A DNA stretch of 64,000 nucleotides, taken from assembly GCF_030408795.1 (NCBI RefSeq), contig NZ_CP047211.1:1178001-1242000 (forward strand), given 5' to 3'. Origin of the DNA: Corynebacterium hansenii (GTDB taxonomy: Bacteria; Actinomycetota; Actinomycetes; Mycobacteriales; Mycobacteriaceae). Each line of letters opens with the position of its first letter. Within the stretch, counting starts at the first letter, position 1. The notes beneath the pieces were generated by a model, which was not told the DNA's origin, searched no databases, and was given only the letters and a program-made list of their open reading frames with translations. Position numbers and translations under genes: made by a program. This document shows positions 25,005 to 33,641 of this stretch, in pieces.

Positions 25005-25412
25005 ATGGCGCTCATCGACGAGAGCATGCGAGAAATGCTGTCCGAGCAGCTGCCCATCCTGGCGACCGTCACCGACGGCGAGCGGCCCAACGTCGGGCCG
25101 AAGCGATCGCTGCGCGCGTACGGCGACGACGCCCTGATCTACAACGAGAACACCGGCGGGCAGCACCTGGAGAACATCAGGGCCGGTTCTCCCGTCGCGG
25201 TGGCGGTCATCGACCGGCCGAACCTCGACGGCTACCGCTTCCTCGGCCGCGCGGAACTGCATGACGACGGCCCGGCGTGGGACGATTGCCTGGCGTTCGC
25301 CGCGGCCAACGGCATGGGCGAACCGAAGCACGCGGTGGTCATCCACATCGAGGAAGTGCATTCCCTGCGTTCCGGGCCGAAGGCCGGGACCCGGGTGGCC
25401 GGAGGGCGATGA
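25005..25412 (+). CDS. Pyridoxamine 5'-phosphate oxidase-like flavin-binding protein
   Basis: A 135-residue split-barrel protein of the PNPOx-like group that binds FMN or related flavins. The pattern is LPILATVTDGERPNVGPKRSLRAY followed by LIYNENTGGQHLENI and VAVAVIDRP. The substrate is not evident. It is divergent from nrdI and overlaps the following flavin reductase gene by four bases (ATGA), so the two form an operon. A supporting role in supplying reduced flavin near NrdI is possible. Confidence 0.8.
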   Translation: MALIDESMREMLSEQLPILATVTDGERPNVGPKRSLRAYGDDALIYNENTGGQHLENIRAGSPVAVAVIDRPNLDGYRFLGRAELHDDGPAWDDCLAFAAANGMGEPKHAVVIHIEEVHSLRSGPKAGTRVAGGR

Positions 25413-25906
25413 ACCCGGAAACCAATCATTTCGGCGAGGGGCTGCGGACGTTCTTCCGCGGCTGCGCGGCCGGGGTGTGGGTGATCACCACGGTCGACCC
25501 CGATGGGCGGCCGGTGGGCTTCACCGCGTCGTCCGTCGCGTCGGTGTCCCTCGATCCGGCGGTGTTCACCATCTCCATGCAGGCGGGCTCGTCATCGTGG
25601 CCCGCCGTGGAGGCGACCGGGCGGCTCATCGTCCACGCGCTATCCGCCGGCCAGCAGGCCGTGGCCCGCCTCTTCTCGACCTCCGGCGTCGACCGCTTCC
25701 GCGGCGTGAATTGGAGGCCGGCGGCGGACGGCCTGCCGCTGATCGAGGGCTCCAACGGCTGGATGAGCGCGGAAATCCTCACGATCGTCCCGGTCGGGGA
25801 GTCGAGGCTGCTGCTGTGCAGGGCCACCGAGACCCATATCCCGGGCAACCGCCGCCCGCCGCTGGTCCATCACGACCGCGCGTACTGGGCGACCATGCCC
25901 GCCTGA
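25409..25906 (+). CDS. Flavin reductase-domain protein
   Basis: A 165-residue split-barrel flavin reductase (FMN-binding, HpaC/RutF-like). Typical segments are FFRGCAAGVWVITT, GFTASSVASVSLDPA, and FVTV-type strands replaced here by RLIVHAL. These enzymes reduce FMN or FAD with NAD(P)H and pass it to partner monooxygenases. None is adjacent; the nearest flavoprotein is NrdI, transcribed divergently. The gene ends four bases from the convergent DtxR-type regulator. Confidence 0.82.
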   Translation: MNPETNHFGEGLRTFFRGCAAGVWVITTVDPDGRPVGFTASSVASVSLDPAVFTISMQAGSSSWPAVEATGRLIVHALSAGQQAVARLFSTSGVDRFRGVNWRPAADGLPLIEGSNGWMSAEILTIVPVGESRLLLCRATETHIPGNRRPPLVHHDRAYWATMPA

Positions 25907-25909
25907 GGG

Positions 25910-26593
25910 TCAGCCGCGCGGCGCGGCGATGCGGATGGATTCCGCCACGTCGACGGACACCGCGACGGCGCCGCCCTCCGGCGAGGCCGGTTCCAGGGCG
26001 ATGACGCCCGACGACGCCCCGTCGTCGGAGACCGTGAACCCCGCCCCGGGCACCACGCCCCGCGCGCCCAGATGGCGCAGCAGGGCGGGGTCGGCGTCCC
26101 TGATCCGCGTGATCTCGATGGCCTCGCCGATCCTCGACGACGTCAGCGGGCGATCACCGCGATCGCCCAAGTCGCCGTCGGGCCCGGGGATGGGGTCCCC
26201 GTGGGGGTCGTGGGCGGGCGACCCCAGGTATTCGTCGAGGCGTTCCAGCATGCGGTCGGAGACGGCGTGCTCGAGCCGGTCGGCGTCCTCGTGGACCTCG
26301 TCCCAGGGGTAGCCGAGCACTTCGGCGAGGAACGTCTCCACGAGCCGGTGCCGGCGCACCATCTGCAGAGCCAACCGCCGGCCCTCCGGGGTGAGCGACA
26401 CGGCGCCGTAGGGCGCGTGCTCCACGAGCGACTGCTCCCGCAGGCGCCGGATCTGGTCCGATACCGACGACGGGCGCAGCCCCAGGTGGGCCGCCACCTC
26501 GGACGGCGGCACCGGCGCACCCGACCATTCGGACAGCGTCCACAGGGTCTTCAGGTAATTCTGCGCGCTGTCGCTGAGGTCCGTGAGCTCCAT
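25910..26593 (-). CDS. DtxR/MntR-family metal-dependent regulator
   Basis: A 227-residue DtxR-type repressor. It has an N-terminal winged helix (DSAQNYLKTLWTLSEW, SSVSDQIRRLREQSLV), a dimerisation domain with the metal motif, and a C-terminal FeoA/SH3-like domain (from about residue 155). In DtxR the metal site has Cys102, Glu105 and His106. Here the aligned residues are Asp105, Glu108 and His109 (DRLEH), and the Cys is replaced by an acid as in manganese-responsive MntR. It probably controls manganese uptake or efflux. TAGGCT lies seven bases before its ATG, suggesting a leaderless mRNA. Confidence 0.85.
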   Translation of the reverse strand: MELTDLSDSAQNYLKTLWTLSEWSGAPVPPSEVAAHLGLRPSSVSDQIRRLREQSLVEHAPYGAVSLTPEGRRLALQMVRRHRLVETFLAEVLGYPWDEVHEDADRLEHAVSDRMLERLDEYLGSPAHDPHGDPIPGPDGDLGDRGDRPLTSSRIGEAIEITRIRDADPALLRHLGARGVVPGAGFTVSDDGASSGVIALEPASPEGGAVAVSVDVAESIRIAAPRG

Positions 26594-26621
26594 GGCGTTC
26601 AGCCTAATCCGGGGGCGCGCG

Positions 26622-27863
26622 TCAGGGGTCGAGGGTCGCGTGGCGGCGTTCGTCGTCGCGGGGCCCGACGGCCAGCGCGATGGCCGGGAAGACCGCCGAC
26701 AGGGCGAACAGCGCGGGGAACCCGGCGCCCGCCACCACGGCGCCGGCCAGCGGGGGAGTGGCGGCGTAGATAATGTTCTGGAAAGTGTTCTGGGTGCCCA
26801 GCGCGCGCCCGGACCACAGCGGCCCGGCGTATTCCGCCACGGCCGTGAACGCCAGGCCGTTCGGCGATACCGCCGCGACCGCGAGCGCCCCGATGACGAT
26901 CGTCGCCGCGATGCCCAGCGGGGTGGCGGCGAAATCGGCCGCGTCGGATCCGCCGCCGAGGCCGTCGAGAAGCGCCATGAGCAGCAGCAGCCCGAGCGTC
27001 GTCATGGCCACGTGCCGGTAGGGGCGCAGGCGCGAACGGGCCCGGTCGGAGATGAACCCCATCGCCGCGCGGGATCCCGCGCCGGACAGCTGGGCGACCA
27101 TGACGATCACGCCGGCGGAAACCTCCGAATGCCCCCGCGCGATGAGCCACACCAGGATGAACGAGCCCATCATCGACTGCGGCCACGACAGCATCGCCGA
27201 TGCGACGTGGATGCGCACCAGGTGCCGCGAACCCCGGTAGGGGCTCACGGCGGCGGCCGCGTGATCCGCCGATCCGGACTCCGGGCGCGGCGGGTCGGCG
27301 ATGCCCAGCAGGCAGGCGACGGCCAGCGCCGCGCACAGGGCGGCGGCGAAGAACAGTGCGGCGCGGATCCCGTGCGACGCCGCGAGCACCGGCAGCGTCA
27401 CGGCGGACAGCGCCGCGCCCAGCGGCTGCGCCATCTGGCGGATGCCCATGGCCGTGCCGCGCTGCGACGGCGGGTACCATCCCGACACCACGCGCCCGGA
27501 CGCCGAATTCACCGACGCCGCCGCGCAGCCGGCCAGGAACAGCGCGCCCGCCAGCATGGCGGGTCCGCGGTCGGCCGCCCATGCCGCGACCGCCGTCATC
27601 GCCGCCGTCGACCCCAGGCCGAGCGACAGTGCGGCGCGCTCGCCGAAGACGTCGACGAACCACCCCCACGCGATGAGCGTGAACACGATGCCCGCCGCCG
27701 GCATCGCGGCGATCAATCCCGCGGCGGGCAGCGACAGCCCCGACGCCGTCAGCGCCGGGATGAGGAAGGGCGTGCCCATGTGCACGACGGAGGAGCCGAC
27801 GGCGGCGAGCGTCGACAGGCCCAGGACGAAATGACGGTATGCCGGGGAGGCCCCGCGCGGCAC
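26622..27863 (-). CDS. MFS transporter
   Basis: A 413-residue protein with about 12 transmembrane helices, of the major facilitator superfamily. The loop 2-3 motif region is WGWFVDVFGERAAL, and a second loop motif appears as GFISDRARSRLRPYR. The GTG start at 27863 overlaps the stop of the upstream IclR gene (TAGTG), so the two are cotranscribed. The frame extends upstream through the IclR gene but as noise. The substrate is unknown. Confidence 0.82.
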   Translation of the reverse strand: MPRGASPAYRHFVLGLSTLAAVGSSVVHMGTPFLIPALTASGLSLPAAGLIAAMPAAGIVFTLIAWGWFVDVFGERAALSLGLGSTAAMTAVAAWAADRGPAMLAGALFLAGCAAASVNSASGRVVSGWYPPSQRGTAMGIRQMAQPLGAALSAVTLPVLAASHGIRAALFFAAALCAALAVACLLGIADPPRPESGSADHAAAAVSPYRGSRHLVRIHVASAMLSWPQSMMGSFILVWLIARGHSEVSAGVIVMVAQLSGAGSRAAMGFISDRARSRLRPYRHVAMTTLGLLLLMALLDGLGGGSDAADFAATPLGIAATIVIGALAVAAVSPNGLAFTAVAEYAGPLWSGRALGTQNTFQNIIYAATPPLAGAVVAGAGFPALFALSAVFPAIALAVGPRDDERRHATLDP

Positions 27864-28588
27864 TACAACCTCTTTTCCATGTCGGCCGCGGCGGTGAGCA
27901 CCTCGCGGCCCCATGCCTGGTACGGCGACGGCGACAGGCGCTCGACCGGCCCGGAAATGGACAGCACCGCCACGATCTCGCCGGCGCCGTCGCGCACCGG
28001 GGCGGAGACGCTGGCCAGCGCCGGGTCGCGCTCGCCCATGGACTCGGCCCAGCCCTGCTTCGCGACGTCGTCCAGCTCCGCGGCATCGAAGTCGGCGTCG
28101 GGCAAAATGCGCTCCGCCAAGCCGGCGGGCCCGTAGGCGAGCAGGATCTTCGCCGCGGAACCGGCCGACAGCGGCATGCGCGAGCCCACCGGGACGGTGT
28201 TGCGCAGGCCGGTGGGCGGTTCGAGGGAGGCGATGCACGTGCGCGTGTCGCCCGTGAGGCGGTACAGCTGCACCGATTCGCCGGTGGTCTCCATCAGGCG
28301 GGGGAGCACGTGCGCGGCGGCGTCGGCCAGCAGGTCAGAGGTGACCGGGGTCAGGTCGGTGAGACCGGGGCCCGTCGTCCAGCGCCCGTCGGGCGTGCGG
28401 GTGACCAGGCGGTGCACCTCCAGTGCGGTGGCCAGGCGGTGCGCGGTGGCGCGCGGCAGGCCGGTGCGGTCGCACAACTCGGCCAGCGTGCAGGGGCCGG
28501 CGGCGACCGTGGTGAGGATGAGGACCGAACGGTCGAGAACCTTGATCCCGCTCATCGGGGCGGCGTCGGCTGTGCTAGTCTGTCCCAT
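27863..28588 (-). CDS. ltbR: IclR-family regulator of leuCD (LtbR-like)
   Basis: A 241-residue IclR-type regulator: N-terminal helix-turn-helix (TLAELCDRTGLPRATAHRLA) and C-terminal effector domain (GSRMPLSAGSAAKILLAY, SVSAPVRDGAGEIVAVLSISGP). It is divergent from leuCD. In C. glutamicum the gene in this place is ltbR, which represses leuCD and tryptophan genes. The start may be 28588 or the internal ATG at 28555 (MSGIKVLD); the second leaves a longer leader and resembles the usual N-terminus. A dyad in the intergenic region (28601-28621) is its likely operator. Confidence 0.87.
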   Translation of the reverse strand: MGQTSTADAAPMSGIKVLDRSVLILTTVAAGPCTLAELCDRTGLPRATAHRLATALEVHRLVTRTPDGRWTTGPGLTDLTPVTSDLLADAAAHVLPRLMETTGESVQLYRLTGDTRTCIASLEPPTGLRNTVPVGSRMPLSAGSAAKILLAYGPAGLAERILPDADFDAAELDDVAKQGWAESMGERDPALASVSAPVRDGAGEIVAVLSISGPVERLSPSPYQAWGREVLTAAADMEKRL

Positions 28589-28600
28589 GCCATGATATTA

Positions 28601-28621
28601 ACATCTCACGATCTGGGATGT
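28601..28621. promoter_or_regulatory. Candidate LtbR operator and leuC promoter
   Basis: ACATCTC (28601-28607) and GGGATGT (28615-28621) form a dyad around seven bases. TGTAAT at 28619-28624 is a possible -10 for leuC that overlaps the right half. A repressor bound here would block leuC and probably ltbR itself. Confidence 0.5.
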
Positions 28622-28624
28622 AAT

Positions 28625-28640
28625 GGCCGGTTCGCCGGCC
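28625..28640 (+). other. Stable 5' leader hairpin upstream of leuC
   Basis: GGCCGG and CCGGCC flank a TTCG tetraloop right after the proposed -10, near the 5' end of the leuC leader of about 95 bases. There is no Leu-rich leader peptide or T-tract, so it looks like an mRNA-stability element rather than a classic attenuator. Confidence 0.4.
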
Positions 28641-28724
28641 GACCCTCGGACCGGGGCCGCCACCCCGTGCCGGGCCCCGGATCCAAGGATGACACAGCAG
28701 CCCATCACGACCCGAGAGGTGACC

Positions 28725-30155
28725 ATGAGCACCACGGACGCCAGCCCGAAGACGCTCGCCGAAAAGGTGTGGCGCGACCACGTCGTCAAGCGGGGCGAGA
28801 ACGGTGAACCCGATCTCATCTACATCGACCTCCACCTCGTCCACGAGGTCACGTCGCCCCAGGCCTTCGACGGCCTGCGCCTCGCCGGCCGCAAGGTCCG
28901 CCGCCCCGACCTCACCATCGCCACCGAGGACCACAACGTGCCCACCGACGGCGCGGGCGGCGGCGCCATCGAGCTGATCAAAGAGCCGACGTCGCGCACG
29001 CAGATCGCCACGCTGCGCGCCAACGCCGAGGAATTCGGCATCCGCCTGCACCCCATGGGCGACCGCGAGCAGGGCATCGTCCACGTCGTCGGCCCCCAGC
29101 TGGGCCTGACCCAGCCGGGCACCACCGTCGTCTGCGGCGACTCGCACACCGCCACCCACGGCGCGTTCGGCGCGATGGCCTTCGGCATCGGCACCTCCGA
29201 GGTCGAGCACGTCCTGGCCACCCAGACGCTGCCGCTCAAGCCGTTCAAGACCATGGCGGTCAACGTCTCCGGCGAGCTGCGCCCCGGGGTCACCGCCAAG
29301 GACCTGATCCTGGCGATCATCGCCAAGATCGGCACCGGCGGCGGCCAGGGCCACGTCATCGAGTACCGCGGCGAGGCCATCTCCAAGCTGTCGATGGAAG
29401 CCCGCATGACCATCTGCAACATGTCCATCGAGGCCGGCGCCCGCGCGGGCATGATCGCCCCCGACGCCACCACGTACGAGTACCTCAAGGGCCGCCCGCA
29501 CGCGCCGCGGGGCGAGGAGTGGGACTCCGCCGTCGAGTACTGGGAGTCGCTGGTCACCGACGACGACGCCGAATTCGACACCGTCGTCGAGATCGACGGC
29601 TCCGCGCTGACCCCCTTCGTCACCTGGGGCACCAACCCCGGCCAGGGCGTCCCGCTGGGCGAAACCGTGCCGGACCCCGAGCTGATCTCCGGCGACGACG
29701 AGCGCCTCGCCGCCGAGCGCGCCCTCGAATACATGGACCTCGAGCCCGGCACCCCGATGCGCGAGGTGCCCATCGACGTCGTCTTCGTCGGCTCCTGCAC
29801 CAACGGCCGCATCGAGGACATGCGCGCAGTCGCCGACGTCCTGCGCGACCGCAAGGTCGCCGAGGGCGTGCAGATGCTCGTCGTCCCCGGCTCCGCCCGC
29901 GTCCGCGAGCTCGCCGAAGCCGAGGGCCTCGACGCCGTGTTCACCGCCGCCGGCGCGGAATGGCGCCAGCCGGGCTGCTCCATGTGCCTGGGCATGAACC
30001 CCGACCAGCTCGATCCGGGCCAGCGCTGCGCGTCGACCTCGAACCGCAACTTCGAGGGCCGCCAGGGCAAGGGCGGCCGCACCCACCTGGTCAGCCCGGC
30101 GGTCGCCGCCGCCTCCGCCGTCGCCGGCCGCCTGGCGTCGCCGGAAGACCTGTAG
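28725..30155 (+). CDS. leuC: 3-isopropylmalate dehydratase large subunit
   Basis: A 476-residue aconitase-family protein that isomerises 2-isopropylmalate to 3-isopropylmalate in leucine synthesis, together with LeuD. The [4Fe-4S] cysteines are in [10 protein letters not shown] (near 358) and [10 protein letters not shown] (near 418 and 421). [13 protein letters not shown] is also conserved. The start at 28725 has gagagg before it. In-frame ATGs at 28689 and 28623 would add residues not usual in corynebacterial LeuC. It is transcribed with leuD, which begins 39 bases downstream. Confidence 0.96.
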   Translation: MSTTDASPKTLAEKVWRDHVVKRGENGEPDLIYIDLHLVHEVTSPQAFDGLRLAGRKVRRPDLTIATEDHNVPTDGAGGGAIELIKEPTSRTQIATLRANAEEFGIRLHPMGDREQGIVHVVGPQLGLTQPGTTVVCGDSHTATHGAFGAMAFGIGTSEVEHVLATQTLPLKPFKTMAVNVSGELRPGVTAKDLILAIIAKIGTGGGQGHVIEYRGEAISKLSMEARMTICNMSIEAGARAGMIAPDATTYEYLKGRPHAPRGEEWDSAVEYWESLVTDDDAEFDTVVEIDGSALTPFVTWGTNPGQGVPLGETVPDPELISGDDERLAAERALEYMDLEPGTPMREVPIDVVFVGSCTNGRIEDMRAVADVLRDRKVAEGVQMLVVPGSARVRELAEAEGLDAVFTAAGAEWRQPGCSMCLGMNPDQLDPGQRCASTSNRNFEGRQGKGGRTHLVSPAVAAASAVAGRLASPEDL

Positions 30156-30194
30156 CGCCCGAACACCGACACGTACTCCGAAAGGACTCCGAAA

Positions 30195-30788
30195 ATGGAG
30201 AAGTTCACCACCCACACCGGTGTCGGCGTGCCGCTGCGGCGCTCCAACGTCGACACCGACCAGATCATCCCGGCGGTCTACCTCAAGCGCGTCACCCGCT
30301 CCGGCTTCGAGGACGGCCTGTTCAAGAACTGGCGCGTCAACGAGCCCGACTTCGTGCTCAACCGCCCCGTCTACGCCGACGGCTCCGTGCTGGTCGCCGG
30401 CCCCGACTTCGGCACCGGCTCGTCGCGCGAGCACGCCGTCTGGGCGCTCATGGACTACGGCTTCCGCGTGGTCATCTCGTCGCGCTTCGCCGACATCTTC
30501 CGCGGCAACTCCGGCAAGGCCGGTCTGCTGGCCGCGCAGATGGAGCAGTCGGACGTCGAGCTGCTGTGGAAGAAGCTCGAGGAGGAGCCGGGCCTGGAGC
30601 TGACGGTCGATCTCGAGGGCCGCACCGTGGCCGCGGGCGACGTCGTCCTGCCGTTCGACGTGGACGACTACACCCGCTGGCGCCTGCGCGAGGGCCTCGA
30701 CGACATTTCCCTGACCCTCCGAAATGAAGCCGACATTAAGGCATTTGAGGAATCCCGGCCGTCGCACAAGCCGCGTACCCTGCAGTAA
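30195..30788 (+). CDS. leuD: 3-isopropylmalate dehydratase small subunit
   Basis: A 197-residue LeuD, the swivelling small subunit of isopropylmalate isomerase. It has [12 protein letters not shown] near the start, [17 protein letters not shown] as the conserved loop, and [15 protein letters not shown]. It lies directly downstream of leuC with a clear ribosome binding site (aaaggac). A strong terminator follows 22 bases after the stop. Confidence 0.96.
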   Translation: MEKFTTHTGVGVPLRRSNVDTDQIIPAVYLKRVTRSGFEDGLFKNWRVNEPDFVLNRPVYADGSVLVAGPDFGTGSSREHAVWALMDYGFRVVISSRFADIFRGNSGKAGLLAAQMEQSDVELLWKKLEEEPGLELTVDLEGRTVAAGDVVLPFDVDDYTRWRLREGLDDISLTLRNEADIKAFEESRPSHKPRTLQ

Positions 30789-30810
30789 ACCCCGAGTTCG
30801 GCCCGGGGTG

Positions 30811-30839
30811 AGGGCGCCACGTTCGCGTGGCGCCCTTTC
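30811..30839 (+). terminator. leuCD terminator
   Basis: AGGGCGCCACG and CGTGGCGCCCT form a perfect 11-base stem around TTCG, followed by TTTCG. Confidence 0.88.
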
Positions 30840-30978
30840 GCATGCGCGGTTAAGTTGAGGGAAGAAAGTCGGGCCATTGGTTCAATGGCGGCATTAGTCG
30901 AAAACGATGAATTGGCCCGCACGCCGCGCATCCGTCCACCGCTCGCCCCACCCCCGAATTCCCCGGAGGCCAACCGCG

Positions 30979-31317
30979 ATGAACAAGGCCGACCTCGTCG
31001 CCCAGCTCGCAGAGAAGCTCGACATCAACCACGCCGACGCCGCCGCCGCGGTGGAGGGCACGCTCGACATCGTCGTCCGGTCGGTGGCCCAGGGTAAGTC
31101 GGTGACGATCATGGGCTTCGGCACCCTCGAATCCCGCGAACGCGCGCCGCGCACCGCCCGCAACCCGCACACCGGCGAGACCATCGAGGTCCCGGCGACG
31201 CGCAGCCCGGCGTTCCGGCCCGGCAACTACTTCCGGGCCGTGGTCAAGGAGGGCAGGGCGGACGACGAGGGAATCTCCGTGCGCCGTTCGTCGTCCCACA
31301 CGGGCTTCGACGCTTGA
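30979..31317 (+). CDS. hup: Histone-like DNA-binding protein HU
   Basis: A 112-residue HU protein that bends and compacts DNA. The family body is complete (MNKADLVAQLAEKL, MGFGTLESRERAPRTARNPHTGE, TRSPAFRPGNYFRAVV). The C-terminal about 20 residues (EGRADDEGISVRRSSSHTGFDA) are a short extension and not the long Lys/Ala tail of mycobacterial HupB. It stands alone between the leuCD terminator and a perfect bidirectional terminator. The start chosen has ggaggcc 10 bases upstream. Confidence 0.94.
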   Translation: MNKADLVAQLAEKLDINHADAAAAVEGTLDIVVRSVAQGKSVTIMGFGTLESRERAPRTARNPHTGETIEVPATRSPAFRPGNYFRAVVKEGRADDEGISVRRSSSHTGFDA

Positions 31318-31330
31318 CTGCTTCACGACG

Positions 31331-31367
31331 AAAGCCGGCTCCGACATCGAACGTCGGAGCCGGCTTT
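31331..31367. terminator. Bidirectional terminator between hup and mutT
   Basis: AAAGCCGGCTCCGAC and its exact 15-base complement flank a seven-base loop. The AAA/TTT ends serve as tracts in both directions between two convergent genes. Confidence 0.92.
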
Positions 31368-31394
31368 CCGTCGTAAAGCGGGAAGGCCGCGGTC

Positions 31395-32378
31395 CTACTT
31401 CACGGGCAGGGCGCTGGCGTAGTAGTCGGCGGTGGTGAGCACGCCGTCGTTGAAGCCGAGCACCCACGCGGAGCCCTTCTTGCAGGGGATGTCCGCGATG
31501 GGCAGCGTGCCCTGGGCGGACAGCCACGCGATGGTGTCGGGGATGACCGTGCCCTGGGCGCAGATGACGGACACGCCGCCCTCGGCGACGACCTCCATGA
31601 AGCGGCGCTGGGAATCGACCAGGCGGGAGATGCAGGCCTCGTCGCCGAAGAGCTCGTCGACGACCACGTCGACGCCGAGCTCGGAGGCCAGGGGCTCCAC
31701 GGTGTGGCGGCAGCGCACCGGCTCGGCCGAGTACACGCGCTCCGGGCGGAAGGGCAGCAGCTCCGGGACGAGCAGCTCCGACTGGCGGCGGCCCTTCTTG
31801 TCCAGCGGGCGCAGGTTGTCGTCGCCGGCCCAGTTCTTGCGCGAGTGCGCGCGGGCGTGGCGGACGTAGATGACGCGCGTGTCCGGCTCGTTGCCCAGGC
31901 GCTTGCGGGCCTTGTTCAGCACGTCGCGGTCGAGGTCGTAGGTCAGCAGCTCGGCGGCCTCGTCGAAGCCGACCCAGCGCAGCTCGTCGACCTCGGAATT
32001 GGGCGTGAACTCGCCCTCGAGGACCTCGCCCGTCCAGTACCAGACCAGCTTCGTGCGCCCGGCGACCGGATAGCTGACGTTGCCCAGCAGCTTGCCCAGG
32101 CGCACCGTGTAGCCGGTCTCCTCGCGTAGCTCGCGCTCGGCGGTCATGGGCAGGTTCTCGCCGGGATCCAGCTTGCCCTTCGGCAGCGACCAGTCGTCGT
32201 ACCCGGGGCGGTGGATGACGCCGATCTCCGGGTCCGCCACATCTCCGCGCCACAGGACCGCGCCCGCCGCGTACGTCGGCTTGGCCACGCCCTCGCCCGG
32301 CTCGGAGCCGATCTCGCGCAACCGACCCGTCAGGCTCTGGTCGTTGACCTGGTCCTTGTCGTTTTCGTGCATGGTCAT
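31395..32378 (-). CDS. mutT: MutT1-like Nudix hydrolase fused to a histidine phosphatase domain
   Basis: A 327-residue two-domain protein. The N-terminal Nudix domain has the full box G-x5-E-x7-REUxEExG at about 68-90 (GKLDPGE...RELREETG). The C-terminal half is a SixA/histidine phosphatase domain with the catalytic VRHARAHSR (His174). In mycobacteria this fusion (MutT1) hydrolyses 8-oxo-GTP and diadenosine polyphosphates and removes phosphates. The start at 32378 was preferred over the next ATG six bases later; either is possible. It is divergent from gpsA with 226 bases between. Confidence 0.9.
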   Translation of the reverse strand: MTMHENDKDQVNDQSLTGRLREIGSEPGEGVAKPTYAAGAVLWRGDVADPEIGVIHRPGYDDWSLPKGKLDPGENLPMTAERELREETGYTVRLGKLLGNVSYPVAGRTKLVWYWTGEVLEGEFTPNSEVDELRWVGFDEAAELLTYDLDRDVLNKARKRLGNEPDTRVIYVRHARAHSRKNWAGDDNLRPLDKKGRRQSELLVPELLPFRPERVYSAEPVRCRHTVEPLASELGVDVVVDELFGDEACISRLVDSQRRFMEVVAEGGVSVICAQGTVIPDTIAWLSAQGTLPIADIPCKKGSAWVLGFNDGVLTTADYYASALPVK

Positions 32379-32430
32379 GTGGCTGCGACTCCTGTGCGCC
32401 GGGGCCGGCGCGGCATTCGGCTGTGGGCGG

Positions 32431-32456
32431 GGTTCATGCTTCGACCAAGCATAACC
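32431..32456. promoter_or_regulatory. Dyad in the mutT / gpsA divergent region
   Basis: ATGCTT (32436-32441) and AAGCAT (32447-32452) surround CGACC, with GGTT and AACC further out. It overlaps a TATGCT hexamer that could be the mutT -10. TAGGCT at 32504-32509 is a possible gpsA -10. Otherwise the 226-base region shows nothing recognised. Confidence 0.4.
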
Positions 32457-32604
32457 CCGGCCGAATCGGCTCACCTGCCGAACGCGGCCGGGCCGGGCAC
32501 GGCTAGGCTTGACGGCGAAAACGGTTTCCGGCGGCGCGTTCGCGCCCTTTCCGGCGGACACGGGAACCGACGGGACGCAACGGATCGACGGGAAGGAACC
32601 GACG

Positions 32605-33603
32605 ATGGTGGACGTGGCCGTGATGGGCGCGGGATCGTGGGGCACGACGCTGGCCAAGGTCTTCGCGGACGCGGGCAACCCGGTGCGGCTGTGGGCCCGC
32701 CGCGGCGAGCAGGCGGAGCGCATCCAGGCCACGCGCGAAAACTCCGACTACCTGCCCGGCCTGGTCCTGCCCGAGAACATCACCGCCTCCGACGACGCCG
32801 CCGGGACGCTCGACGGCGCCGACATCGTGGTGCTGGCCGTGCCGTCGCAGACGTTGCGCGCGAACCTCGCCGACTGGCGTGACCTGATCGGCCCGCAGGC
32901 GACGCTGCTGAGCCTGGCCAAGGGCATCGAGCGCGAATCGCACAAGCGCATGAGCGAGGTCATCACCGAGGTCGCCGAGGTCCCCGAGGAGCGCGTGGCC
33001 GTGCTGTCCGGGCCGAACCTGGCCCGCGAGATCGCCGACGGCCAGCCCGCGGCGACCGTCATCGCGTGCACCGACGTCACGCGCGCCCAACTGGTGCAGG
33101 CGGCCGTGGCCACCGGGTATTTCCGCCCCTACACCAACCCCGACGTCGTCGGCTGCGAGATCGGCGGCGCGTGCAAGAACGTCATCGCCCTGGCGTGCGG
33201 CATGGCCACGGGGCAGGGGCTGGGGGAGAACACGCTGGCGACGATCATCACCCGCGGCCTGGCGGAGATCACCCGACTCGGCGTCGCCGCCGGCGCGCAG
33301 GAGAAGACGTTTTCGGGCCTGGCCGGACTCGGCGACCTCGTGGCCACGTGTTCGTCGCCGCTGTCGCGCAACCGCACCTTCGGCGAGCGCATGGGCCGCG
33401 GCGACACCGTCGAGGAGGCCCAGAAGGCCACCCGCGGCCAGGTCGCCGAGGGCGTCATCTCGTCCATCTCCGTGCGCGACCTCGCCCGCGGCCACGGCGT
33501 GGAAATGCCCATCACCGAGGCGGTCCACGCGGTGTGCCACGAGGGCGAATCCGTCGAGGAGATGATCCGCGCGCTGATGGGCCGCTCCCGCAAGGCGGAG
33601 TGA
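32605..33603 (+). CDS. gpsA: Glycerol-3-phosphate dehydrogenase [NAD(P)+]
   Basis: A 332-residue enzyme that makes sn-glycerol 3-phosphate for phospholipids from dihydroxyacetone phosphate. The nucleotide motif is [10 protein letters not shown] near residue 8. GGACKN carries the catalytic Lys, and the substrate-binding [11 protein letters not shown] is present. The start is the ATG after ggaagga. An upstream in-frame ATG adds a 32-residue non-homologous tail. The ddl gene follows 38 bases downstream. Confidence 0.95.
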   Translation: MVDVAVMGAGSWGTTLAKVFADAGNPVRLWARRGEQAERIQATRENSDYLPGLVLPENITASDDAAGTLDGADIVVLAVPSQTLRANLADWRDLIGPQATLLSLAKGIERESHKRMSEVITEVAEVPEERVAVLSGPNLAREIADGQPAATVIACTDVTRAQLVQAAVATGYFRPYTNPDVVGCEIGGACKNVIALACGMATGQGLGENTLATIITRGLAEITRLGVAAGAQEKTFSGLAGLGDLVATCSSPLSRNRTFGERMGRGDTVEEAQKATRGQVAEGVISSISVRDLARGHGVEMPITEAVHAVCHEGESVEEMIRALMGRSRKAE

Positions 33604-33641
33604 GCAAATGCGGTGCACGGCCGCGGGTAGGATGCGAAACC

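Noticed and set aside
28623..28724. Longer LeuC start at 28623
   Set aside because: The added N-terminus is unlike other LeuC proteins and begins within the proposed -10 hexamer, so it would not be transcribed in full.
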